Shown here: positions 1 through 5,042 of the stretch, piece by piece
How positions within the stretch are numbered: the stretch's first letter is position 1
Layout: each line of letters starts with the position of its first letter
Origin: Planctomycetota bacterium
Lineage (GTDB): Bacteria; Planctomycetota; Phycisphaerae; Sedimentisphaerales; Anaerohalosphaeraceae
DNA: 5,042 nucleotides
NCBI GenBank assembly: GCA_012519365.1
Contig: JAAYQH010000269.1
Span: 1 to 5,042 of the forward strand
Direction: 5' to 3'
Translations under genes and position numbers: made by a program
Notes under the pieces: generated by a model
Told to the model about the DNA's origin: nothing
The model's database searches: none
Seen by the model: only the letters and a program-made list of their open reading frames with translations

Positions 1-1
1 C

Positions 2-106
2 GCGGCGATGCCGATGCAGCCGACCGAGTACCTCAACGGCAAGACCCTTGTGTTCAGATGTCTGGGACATACGGAAAATTGCTTAAAACTGCCTGATTGT
101 ACCTGA
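2..106 (+). CDS. 3' end of an unidentified protein gene (5' part outside window)
   Basis: This is an open frame entering from the left edge and ending at TGA 104-106, giving 34 residues that include EYLNGKTLVFRCLG. I do not recognise the family. The support is codon use: the first 15 codons in this frame all end in G or C, unlike the other two forward frames, and the alternating hydrophobic pattern looks like a closing beta strand of a beta-rich domain. The GC bias fades towards the stop. The gene would converge on the oxidoreductase operon, whose last stop lies 124 bp away. A minus-strand open frame starting at 70 and leaving the window also exists, but it has no ribosome binding site and poorer codon character. 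This call is tentative and needs the upstream sequence. Confidence 0.45.
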   Translation, partial: AAMPMQPTEYLNGKTLVFRCLGHTENCLKLPDCT

Positions 107-126
107 CTCTACGGCCATTTACGCTG

Positions 127-156
127 AAAAAATCGGTTTTTGCCGCGACCAAAACC
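127..156 (-). terminator. Possible rho-independent terminator of the oxidoreductase operon
   Basis: Read on the minus strand, GGTTTTG is followed by a short loop and then CAAAAACC, forming a 6-7 bp stem with one bulged A. Two bases later comes a run of six T (plus-strand A at 127-132). It lies about 75 nt past the gamma-subunit stop at 231, in the right orientation to end the operon. The stem is AT-rich, so it would be weak. No U-tract follows it on the plus strand, so it would not serve the converging gene. Confidence 0.4.
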
Positions 157-230
157 CTGCCCTTTGACAGTCAGCATATCTGAAATCCGACCTCTGTCTT
201 CTGTCCTCGGGCAACCGCCGAATGTCGCAT

Positions 231-794
231 TTACGTTTGCACTTTGGCGAGGGTGTAATGGTCAGCCCCTACCTCAAGGGCTTTCAAATTCAGATCCACC
301 ATTTGGGGATTCTTGGCCGAGAACAAATCCTCAATCGCCCGGCAGATGCTGTCCTTCGCCACCAGCCGCGTATGATCGATAAACGCACCCAACGCAACAA
401 TATTGGCCACCTTCAGGTTGCCCAATCGATGCGCCAGCTCCGTCGCCGCCACGTGCAGCTGCTCCACATCATCCCGCTCAAGCAACCGCTGAATCATTGA
501 TGTATTCAGCAAAATCACCCCCCCCGCGACAACGCTCGAACCAAACCGCTCCAACGAAGGTTGATTGAGCATGATCGCCAAATCCGGAGTCTCGACAAAC
601 GGACAGGCGATTTCTTCTTCGCTGACCACCACCGTGGCGTTTGCCGTTCCGCCCCGCATCTCAGCGCCATAGGCCACCCAGCCGCTGACGTTTTTGCCCT
701 CCATCAAGCACGCCCGGGCGATCAAATTGCCCACCACGACAACGCCCTGCCCGCCTGAACCGGCAATGGTAATATTTATTGAATTGTTCATCAT
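231..794 (-). CDS. korC: 2-oxoacid:ferredoxin oxidoreductase, gamma subunit
   Basis: This 187-residue protein is a full-length gamma subunit of a CoA-dependent 2-oxoacid:ferredoxin oxidoreductase, a cytoplasmic complex making acyl-CoA, CO2 and reduced ferredoxin. Visible family signatures are the N-terminal glycine-rich loop GSGGQGVV (residues 12-19), YGAEMRGGTANATVVVS (42-58) and, further on, NLKVANIVALGAF. In this family the gamma domain packs against the TPP-binding core and contributes to the CoA-binding region. It is the last gene of the delta-alpha-beta-gamma operon. It is separated from the beta gene by 80 bp, whereas the other three genes abut or overlap. Two consecutive ATGs (794 and 791) are possible starts, and the upstream GGAAA is a modest Shine-Dalgarno at suitable spacing. 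The symbol korC is used at family level only: the substrate could be 2-oxoglutarate or a branched-chain 2-oxoacid. Confidence 0.95.
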   Translation of the reverse strand: MMNNSINITIAGSGGQGVVVVGNLIARACLMEGKNVSGWVAYGAEMRGGTANATVVVSEEEIACPFVETPDLAIMLNQPSLERFGSSVVAGGVILLNTSMIQRLLERDDVEQLHVAATELAHRLGNLKVANIVALGAFIDHTRLVAKDSICRAIEDLFSAKNPQMVDLNLKALEVGADHYTLAKVQT

Positions 795-874
795 CTTGAA
801 TTTCCAACATTCCCCGTACCGCCGGCAATGCCGCGTCCAACCGGCAAAAACAGCCCGCTACCCGGCGGAACTAT

Positions 875-1606
875 TTATTTATCCTTATAGACCCCCACCG
901 GAAAGACCGTCTTCATTTCGTGATTGACAAACTTCACAGCCTTATCCGGCGACAACTTCCAGTCTGTCGGGCACATCGACAGCACTTCCACAAGCGAAAA
1001 CCCCTTGCCGGCGATTTGACATTCGAACGCCTTCCGGATTGCCCGTCGGGTAGCCAGAACATCGCTGGGGCTGCTGACGGCCGTACGTTCCAGATAGCAC
1101 ACGCCCTCCAGACTGCGGAGCAATTCGCACACATGGATAGGCCCCCCTTCGCCATGCATGCCGCGCCCTTCGGGTGTGGTGGTGGTACGTTGTCCAAGCA
1201 TCGTGGTCGGGGCCATCTGGCCGCCGGTCATCCCATAGATCACGTTATTGATAAAGATCACCGTGATGTTTTCGCCGCGATTGGCCGTGTGGATCGTCTC
1301 GGCCGTGCCGATCGCCGCCAAATCACCGTCTCCCTGATAGGTGAACACAATTTTATCCGGATGCACCCGTTTGAGGCCGGTCGCCGCGGCCGGGGCGCGT
1401 CCGTGGGCGCATTCTATCATATCGCAATCGATATAATCATACATCATAACCGCACAACCGACCGGCGCCGTGCCGATAGTCTTCTCGCGAATGCCCAACT
1501 CATCAATCACCTCCGCCAGCAAACGGTGCACAATGCCGTGCCCACAGCCGGGGCAATAATGGGTAATCGTCTCTTTCAGCGTTCGGGGGCGTGTAAACGT
1601 CGCCAT
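875..1606 (-). CDS. korB: 2-oxoacid:ferredoxin oxidoreductase, beta (TPP-binding) subunit
   Basis: This 243-residue catalytic subunit binds thiamine pyrophosphate/Mg and most likely one [4Fe-4S] cluster. The motifs run YCPGCGHG (17-24), VGCA (49-52), HGRA (68-71), [12 protein letters not shown] (92-103, the TPP/Mg loop) and [16 protein letters not shown] (120-135). By analogy with the family, Cys18, Cys21, Cys51 and Cys212 (in MCPTDW) are the likely cluster ligands; this is inference from position. Length is somewhat short but the core is complete, as in four-subunit enzymes. I chose ATG 1606, not the TTG at 1612. AAAGGA (1613-1618) lies 6 nt before this ATG but directly abuts the TTG. The gene begins 2 bp after the alpha stop, so translation is probably coupled. 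The symbol is family-level and the substrate is not determined. Confidence 0.97.
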   Translation of the reverse strand: MATFTRPRTLKETITHYCPGCGHGIVHRLLAEVIDELGIREKTIGTAPVGCAVMMYDYIDCDMIECAHGRAPAAATGLKRVHPDKIVFTYQGDGDLAAIGTAETIHTANRGENITVIFINNVIYGMTGGQMAPTTMLGQRTTTTPEGRGMHGEGGPIHVCELLRSLEGVCYLERTAVSSPSDVLATRRAIRKAFECQIAGKGFSLVEVLSMCPTDWKLSPDKAVKFVNHEMKTVFPVGVYKDK

Positions 1607-1608
1607 GA

Positions 1609-2697
1609 TCAATCCTTTCGTGTCGCCCAGACCGACGGATTGGCCTGCATCGACTCAACAATCTCGAGAATCTCGGTGTCCAGCGGATACCAGCCGCCGC
1701 CTTTGCCGAAAAACTCCACCGGCACACGGCATTCGCTGGCCAGCTGCACATCCTCAACAAACTGACCGCTGCTCATCTCCACCACAAGGATCCGACTGAC
1801 ACGCTCAGCGGCCCGTCTGAACGGCTCTTTCGGAAATGGCCACAGGGTAATCGGACGAATCAGGCCGGCTTTGATGCCCTTTTGGCGAGCCCGTCTGACC
1901 GCCCCTTTGGCAATGCGCCCGCTCATCCCATAGGCCGCGATCAAAATCTCTGCATCCTCGGTTTCGTATTCCTCATACAACGACAATTCCTCTTCGATCC
2001 GCCGATACTTCTGCTGTAAATACTCGTTGTGATGTACCAACCCATCAGCCGGTTGCAAAATCAGCGTTTTGACCACGCGCGACGCACGCCCCGCACAGCC
2101 GGTCAGGGCAAAGTCCTTGGCCGGAAGCTCGGCAATCGGCCGATACGGTCGTATGTCCAGCGGTTCGGCGATCTGCCCCAAAATGCCGTCGCCCAGGATC
2201 ATCACCGGATTGCGGTACAGATCCGCCCAATCAAACGCGTGCATCGTCAGGTCATACAACTCCTGCACATAGGCCGGCCCCAACACAATCAGCCGATAAT
2301 CGCCGTGACCGCCGCCTTTGACCGCCTGGAAATAATCCCCCTGAGAAGCGCGAATATTGCCCAGCCCCGGGCCGCCCCGCTGCATATTGGCAATCACGCA
2401 CGGAAGCTCGGCCGCAGCGATATAACTGATGCCCTCCTGCTTGAGGCTGATGCCCGGTGAGGATGAGCTGGTCATACACCGCGCCCCACCCGCGGCGGCG
2501 CCAAACACCATATTGATCGCCGCCACTTCGCTCTCGGCCTGCACAAACACCCCCCCGGCCTGCGGCAAACGCCACGACAAGTACTCGGGCACTTCATTTT
2601 GCGGCGTAATCGGATACCCCGCGAAAAATCGACACCCTGCCTGCACGGCCGCCTCGGCCATCGCCTCATTGCCTTTGAGAAGAACTTTCTGTCCCAT
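1609..2697 (-). CDS. vorB: 2-oxoacid:ferredoxin oxidoreductase, alpha subunit (VorB type)
   Basis: This 362-residue alpha subunit is near the usual length for VorB-annotated proteins. It has the pyrimidine-binding domain in the N-terminal two thirds and a transketolase-C-like domain after about residue 250. Signatures include GYPITPQNE (27-35), [10 protein letters not shown] (53-62), [14 protein letters not shown] (76-89) and [20 protein letters not shown] (105-124). GGGHGDYR (128-135) follows, then C-terminal [12 protein letters not shown] and [16 protein letters not shown]. Glu55/Glu57 fall where the family places the TPP-contacting Glu (inference). The [12 protein letters not shown] segment and delta-alpha-beta-gamma order resemble proteins annotated as 3-methyl-2-oxobutanoate dehydrogenase VorB, hence the symbol. 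Related enzymes use 2-oxoglutarate, so the substrate stays open. Its ATG shares one base with the ferredoxin TAA, and there is no clear own Shine-Dalgarno, so it is probably translated by coupling. Confidence 0.96.
   Translation of the reverse strand: MGQKVLLKGNEAMAEAAVQAGCRFFAGYPITPQNEVPEYLSWRLPQAGGVFVQAESEVAAINMVFGAAAGGARCMTSSSSPGISLKQEGISYIAAAELPCVIANMQRGGPGLGNIRASQGDYFQAVKGGGHGDYRLIVLGPAYVQELYDLTMHAFDWADLYRNPVMILGDGILGQIAEPLDIRPYRPIAELPAKDFALTGCAGRASRVVKTLILQPADGLVHHNEYLQQKYRRIEEELSLYEEYETEDAEILIAAYGMSGRIAKGAVRRARQKGIKAGLIRPITLWPFPKEPFRRAAERVSRILVVEMSSGQFVEDVQLASECRVPVEFFGKGGGWYPLDTEILEIVESMQANPSVWATRKD
1613..1618 (-). promoter_or_regulatory. Shine-Dalgarno site deciding the beta-subunit start
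   Basis: AAAGGA on the minus strand sits inside the last codons of the alpha-subunit gene, with a 6-nt spacer to ATG 1606. The alternative TTG at 1612 would have no spacer at all, so the shorter protein is favoured. Confidence 0.7.
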
Positions 2698-2930
2698 TAT
2701 CGTTTCGCCGTCTTGTTGCTACGGATTTCTATAGCGGTATCCGGACACATCCGAAAACACAGGCCGCAACCCGTGCACCGATCCGCGTCAATCAACTCTG
2801 CATAAGGATGACCCTGTTCATTCAGGGCATCCGACATACGGATATTGCCACACGGACAAAATATCACGCATAACCCGCATCCTTTACAGCGATGCGCATC
2901 AAAGTGTATATCGACGTTGTTTTTAGACAT
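2697..2930 (-). CDS. korD: 2-oxoacid:ferredoxin oxidoreductase, delta subunit (2x[4Fe-4S] ferredoxin)
   Basis: This small 77-residue bacterial-type ferredoxin forms the electron-exit subunit of the oxidoreductase. Two complete CxxCxxCxxxCP motifs are visible: Cys15, 18, 21 and 25 followed by Pro26, and Cys52, 55, 58 and 62 followed by Pro63. They imply two [4Fe-4S] clusters. An extra cysteine, Cys27, follows the first motif and is not a usual ligand. The gene is the first in the operon, with AAAAGGGG (2937-2944) 6 nt before its ATG, and its TAA overlaps the alpha ATG by one base. Its position next to the alpha gene makes it a dedicated subunit rather than a free ferredoxin. The cysteine pattern and context make the role secure. 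The symbol korD is at family level. Confidence 0.95.
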   Translation of the reverse strand: MSKNNVDIHFDAHRCKGCGLCVIFCPCGNIRMSDALNEQGHPYAELIDADRCTGCGLCFRMCPDTAIEIRSNKTAKR

Positions 2931-2936
2931 TTCACG

Positions 2937-2944
2937 CCCCTTTT
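2937..2944 (-). promoter_or_regulatory. Shine-Dalgarno site of the oxidoreductase operon
   Basis: AAAAGGGG on the minus strand lies 6 nt before the ferredoxin ATG. The same AAAGGGG core with a 6-nt spacer precedes the GH16 ATG. Confidence 0.7.
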
Positions 2945-2966
2945 CTCTGGCTTAACGCAAAACAGC

Positions 2967-2995
2967 ATCATATCCCCGCCCCCAAACCACGTCAA
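2967..2995 (-). promoter_or_regulatory. Sigma70-type promoter of the oxidoreductase operon
   Basis: On the minus strand, TTGACG (2990-2995) and TATGAT (2967-2972) are separated by exactly 17 bp. Each differs from the consensus hexamer at one base. An AT-rich stretch (TATTTTATTTATT) lies just upstream of the -35 and could act as an UP-like element. Transcription would start near 2960, giving a leader of about 30 nt before the ferredoxin ATG. The spacer is G-rich. This assumes a standard housekeeping sigma factor, and the start site is not proven. Confidence 0.65.
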
Positions 2996-3092
2996 ATAAA
3001 TAAAATACTCTTCCCCAATCGGTCAGGTTTTCATAAAAATGCCAAAAACGGATTCAACCGCCAAAAAAGTATTAACATCCCAACGGGCATAC

Positions 3093-3968
3093 TCATTGTC
3101 CGCTTTCAGAACCGACTTGCTCCGGTTCAGCAAACGGCTTGGGTGTGTAGGCAATTTGTCCGTCCTCGGTATAAATCTGCCAGGCCCGCACATAATCCAC
3201 ACGGAACTCATCCGGCAACTGGGCTTGGGTAATATCGCCGCCCCAGTCGCCAATCTCCGAGGAGATAATCAGATACACCGGCACTTGGGCCACGCCGCCG
3301 GCACTGGTGCGCCACGTCTGCTTGCCGTCCACATAAAACACATACTCCTCCGGCGTCCACAACAGCCCAAAGGTATGGAATCCCTCCATCACGCCGGGCA
3401 CTTTTGCACGATAACCGGCGGTTTTGTGGTGTTTGCCGTAGCCGTCCCAGTGCAGGGTGTGCTGCACCTCCTCATCAAGCGTATTTTTCTCGAAAATATC
3501 CAGTTCGGTGCCGTCCATCCCCCCAAATCGCGTTGAACCAATATCGCCCGGCGGGGCCGGCATTGCCCAAAAAGCGGACCAAAACCCCGGCTGGCTCTGC
3601 ATCTCGGCACGAATCTCAAAGTAGCCGAATCGCTGCGTAAAGGTCTGCTGTGTCTCAAGGCAGGCGGTGTCATACCATCCCTGACGCTCAGGGCTTTTGC
3701 GGGTAATAACACGAAGCAGCCCCCTGCCATCCAGAACGGCACACTCCCGATGCCAGAAGTTGTTCTTTCGCTGGGGACGGTTGCGATGAACCACCGTCCA
3801 TAAATTTGGATCGATGACCGTCCCGTCAAACTCATCTGCAAAGGTCAGCTTCCAAATATTGCCCTGTCCCGCGGCCGCCGGCGGAACAACCGCCTCGGCA
3901 GCCGGTTTCTCCACTTGGCCGAGCACCTGCAAGAGGACAGCCATCCCCATCAACATTGAATAAGCCAT
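3093..3968 (-). CDS. Glycoside hydrolase family 16 enzyme, probably secreted
   Basis: This 291-residue single-domain endo-glycanase would hydrolyse internal beta-linkages of a polysaccharide by a retaining mechanism. The core starts near residue 38 with the usual WKLTFADEFDG. It continues through RFGYFEIRAEM and PGFWSAFWAMP to the catalytic motif ELDIFE: Glu155 nucleophile, Asp157, Glu160 acid/base. It ends with FHTFGLLWTPEEYVFYVDG and FRVDYVRAWQ. The ExDxxE spacing fits the laminarinase/agarase/carrageenase branch rather than lichenases (ExDxE), but substrate cannot be named. Residues 5-17 are hydrophobic, then a Pro/Ala-rich linker to 36, suggesting export. No binding module is present. I chose ATG 3968 because AAAGGGGA lies 6 nt before it. 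A TTG at 3986 would add six residues with two Arg, a more typical signal n-region, but lacks a ribosome site. The gene is divergent from the reductase. Confidence 0.95.
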   Translation of the reverse strand: MAYSMLMGMAVLLQVLGQVEKPAAEAVVPPAAAGQGNIWKLTFADEFDGTVIDPNLWTVVHRNRPQRKNNFWHRECAVLDGRGLLRVITRKSPERQGWYDTACLETQQTFTQRFGYFEIRAEMQSQPGFWSAFWAMPAPPGDIGSTRFGGMDGTELDIFEKNTLDEEVQHTLHWDGYGKHHKTAGYRAKVPGVMEGFHTFGLLWTPEEYVFYVDGKQTWRTSAGGVAQVPVYLIISSEIGDWGGDITQAQLPDEFRVDYVRAWQIYTEDGQIAYTPKPFAEPEQVGSESGQ

Positions 3969-3974
3969 AACACG

Positions 3975-3982
3975 TCCCCTTT
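3975..3982 (-). promoter_or_regulatory. Shine-Dalgarno site deciding the GH16 start
   Basis: AAAGGGGA on the minus strand lies 6 nt before ATG 3968. It would fall inside the coding region if the TTG at 3986 were used. Confidence 0.65.
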
Positions 3983-4025
3983 CCAAAAAACCAAAAACGG
4001 TTCCTCAAGCCTCTTATTTCTTGCT

Positions 4026-4031
4026 ATTGTA
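4026..4031 (-). promoter_or_regulatory. Possible -10 element of the GH16 gene
   Basis: TACAAT on the minus strand is one base off consensus and lies about 58 nt before the chosen GH16 ATG. No good -35 hexamer is found 16-18 bp upstream; the 17-bp position reads TGGCGT. It could therefore need an activator, use another sigma factor, or be chance. Confidence 0.3.
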
Positions 4032-4093
4032 CGCTTTTTCACGGCCAAACGCCACGATTTTCCTCAAAAACCACCCCCCACATGGCCAAGATA

Positions 4094-4108
4094 AACGGAT
4101 TAACCGTT
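4094..4108. repeat. Inverted repeat AACGG-N5-CCGTT, possible operator
   Basis: Two perfect 5-bp arms, AACGG (4094-4098) and CCGTT (4104-4108), flank ATTAA. It sits between the divergent GH16 and reductase genes and touches the reductase -35. A near copy, AACGGATTCAACCG, lies at 3047-3060 upstream of the oxidoreductase promoter. Regulatory function is inference. Confidence 0.3.
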
Positions 4109-4135
4109 GTTTCTTCGTGGATAACCCGCTATACT
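4107..4135 (+). promoter_or_regulatory. Candidate promoter of the aldo/keto reductase gene
   Basis: TATACT (4130-4135), one base from consensus, follows TTGTTT (4107-4112) after 17 bp. Only the TTG of the -35 matches well. Transcription would begin near 4142, leaving a leader of about 40 nt. The imperfect palindrome AACGG-ATTAA-CCGTT (4094-4108) overlaps the first two bases of the -35, as an operator might. Confidence 0.45.
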
Positions 4136-4168
4136 AAAATTCGACTCGAAACCCAACTTATTATTACC

Positions 4169-4173
4169 AGGAG
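4169..4173 (+). promoter_or_regulatory. Shine-Dalgarno site of the aldo/keto reductase
   Basis: AGGAG is followed by a 7-nt spacer to ATG 4181. It rules out the out-of-frame ATG at 4176, which meets a stop at its third codon. Confidence 0.75.
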
Positions 4174-4180
4174 AGATGAT

Positions 4181-5042
4181 ATGACCCTTGGACGTCGTCA
4201 GTTCATCAAAGGCTCTGTCGCGGGCATCGGAACCGCATTACTGGGCTGCCATTCGGATTCCACTCATGCCCCATCAAAACAATCCTGGCATTTTGTACCC
4301 GATGAAGTCGTCCCGCTGGGTAACACCGGCCTGAAGACCTCGCGCGTGGGCTTCGGCACAGGGATGCGCGGCTTCAATCGTCAATCCAATCAGACCCGTT
4401 CCGGACAGGAGCATTTTACCGCCCTGATTCGCAGTTGTCTCGACCACGGCATCCGACTCTTCGACAGCGCCGATTTGTACGGTTCGCACACCTTTTTGGC
4501 CAATGCCCTTCAAGACGTGCGGCGGGAAGAGTATTGTCTGGTCTCCAAAATCTGGTATATGCCTCGGGGCCTGCCGGAGCCGGAACGCCCCGACGCCAAT
4601 GTGGTGGTCGAGCGTTTTCTCAAAGAGTTGCGAACCGATTATATCGACATTTTACAGATACATTGTATGAGTGCGCCCGACTGGACAGAGCGTATGCAGG
4701 ACCAGATGGCGCTATTGGATACGCTCAAACAAAAGGGGCTGATCCGTACGCACGGCGTCTCGTGTCACTCATTGAGGGCTCTGAACGCCGCTGCCGAGGA
4801 CCCCTGGGTCGATTGCATCCACACCCGCATCAACCCCTACGGCCAAGCGATGGACGATACGCCCGACAACGTCGTTGCCGTCCTGCAAAAGGCTCACGCC
4901 AACGGCAAAGGCATTATCGGGATGAAATTGATCGGCGAAGGACGATTTCGCGACAGCGACGAGCAGCGCAACCGCTCGATCGACTATGTTTTCAATCTTC
5001 GGTGCGTTAATGCCGCGGTAGTCGGCTTTGAGACCACTGACG
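4181..5042 (+). CDS. Twin-arginine, lipobox-bearing aldo/keto reductase (3' end outside window)
   Basis: The window holds 287 codons, still open at the right edge. After a Tat-like signal GRRQFIKG (residues 4-11) and a hydrophobic stretch comes LLGC (20-23), a lipobox-like end with Cys23. The protein thus looks exported folded and perhaps lipid-anchored. From about residue 43 it is an AKR TIM barrel: VPLGNTGLKTSRVGFGTG (44-61), LFDSADLYGS (93-102), LVSKIW (120-125), RTDYIDILQIHC (151-162), KGLIRTHGVSCHS and KGIIGMKLIGEG. The catalytic tetrad is complete: Asp95, Tyr100, Lys123, His161. Family members reduce carbonyls or oxidise alcohols with NAD(P)H, but the substrate is unknown here. Barrel strands up to AAVVGF are present, so probably only 30-60 residues are missing. 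Any C-terminal extension cannot be seen. It is divergent from GH16, so a role with exported sugars is possible but unproven. Confidence 0.95.
   Translation, partial: MTLGRRQFIKGSVAGIGTALLGCHSDSTHAPSKQSWHFVPDEVVPLGNTGLKTSRVGFGTGMRGFNRQSNQTRSGQEHFTALIRSCLDHGIRLFDSADLYGSHTFLANALQDVRREEYCLVSKIWYMPRGLPEPERPDANVVVERFLKELRTDYIDILQIHCMSAPDWTERMQDQMALLDTLKQKGLIRTHGVSCHSLRALNAAAEDPWVDCIHTRINPYGQAMDDTPDNVVAVLQKAHANGKGIIGMKLIGEGRFRDSDEQRNRSIDYVFNLRCVNAAVVGFETTD

Noticed and set aside
1..70. Minus-strand partial open frame starting at 70
   Set aside because: It has no Shine-Dalgarno before its ATG, and the opposite-strand frame 2 has much stronger codon-position GC bias.
920..1765. 281-codon open frame on the plus strand
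   Set aside because: It lies antisense to the beta and alpha subunit genes, which have unmistakable family motifs. It has no recognisable domain and a low-complexity His/Arg-rich composition typical of a shadow frame in GC-rich DNA.
2029..2460. 143-codon open frame on the plus strand
   Set aside because: It is antisense to the alpha subunit core; no motif and no ribosome site.
2697..2930. Stand-alone free ferredoxin instead of an enzyme subunit
   Set aside because: The one-base overlap with the alpha gene and the canonical delta-alpha-beta-gamma order make it the complex's own delta subunit.
3041..3092. Possible terminator after GH16
   Set aside because: The minus strand has T-runs (CTTTTTT, GTTTTTG) but only 3-bp stems such as CCC-GTT-GGG before them, too weak to call. 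GH16 may read through or end by Rho.
3039..3536. 165-codon open frame on the plus strand
   Set aside because: It is antisense to the GH16 catalytic domain, with no ribosome site or family motif; a shadow frame.
4435..5010. 191-codon open frame on the plus strand
   Set aside because: It is an out-of-frame shadow of the aldo/keto reductase, whose tetrad and strand motifs are intact in the frame starting at 4181.
1..5042. Defence system, CRISPR array, insertion sequence, tRNA or rRNA
   Set aside because: No spaced repeats, transposase motifs, terminal repeats or structured RNA patterns were seen; nearly all sequence is explained by metabolic genes and short intergenic regions.

Overview
The window reads as part of a moderately GC-rich bacterial chromosome with ordinary metabolic genes. 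No RNA gene, mobile element or CRISPR array was seen. A ferredoxin-dependent 2-oxoacid oxidoreductase, a secreted single-domain GH16 glycanase and a twin-arginine aldo/keto reductase together suggest an anaerobic or facultative polysaccharide-degrading bacterium. Planctomycetota (Phycisphaerae/Sedimentisphaerales-like) is my best guess, but this is inference from gene content, with low confidence at phylum level.

Layout. Positions 2-106 (+) hold the 3' tail of an unidentified gene, best supported in one frame. Converging on it is a four-gene minus-strand operon (2930 down to 231) encoding the delta (2x[4Fe-4S] ferredoxin), alpha (VorB-type), beta (TPP-binding) and gamma subunits of a CoA-acylating 2-oxoacid:ferredoxin oxidoreductase. 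It has a near-consensus sigma70-type promoter (TTGACG, 17 bp, TATGAT) at 2967-2995 and a possible intrinsic terminator at 127-156. Upstream, also on the minus strand, is a GH16 glycoside hydrolase with a probable signal sequence (3093-3968). Divergent from it, across a 212-bp intergenic region, is an aldo/keto reductase with a Tat signal and a lipobox (4181 to the window edge, 3' end missing).

How the genes work together. The oxidoreductase would convert a 2-oxoacid, CoA and oxidised ferredoxin to acyl-CoA, CO2 and reduced ferredoxin. All four subunits and the cofactor motifs needed for this are present. The alpha subunit resembles proteins annotated VorB (branched-chain 2-oxoacids), but substrate cannot be fixed from sequence. 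The GH16 enzyme and the exported reductase may act on carbohydrate outside the cytoplasm and may share regulatory DNA, but no direct functional link to the oxidoreductase is visible.

Two starts were chosen on Shine-Dalgarno evidence over longer TTG-initiated readings: the beta subunit (ATG at 1606) and GH16 (ATG at 3968). I found no clearly new biological system. The points most worth a second look are the exported lipoprotein-like reductase, the shared AACGGATT(C)AACCG motif in two intergenic regions, the near-consensus promoter, and the unusual 80-bp gap before the gamma-subunit gene.
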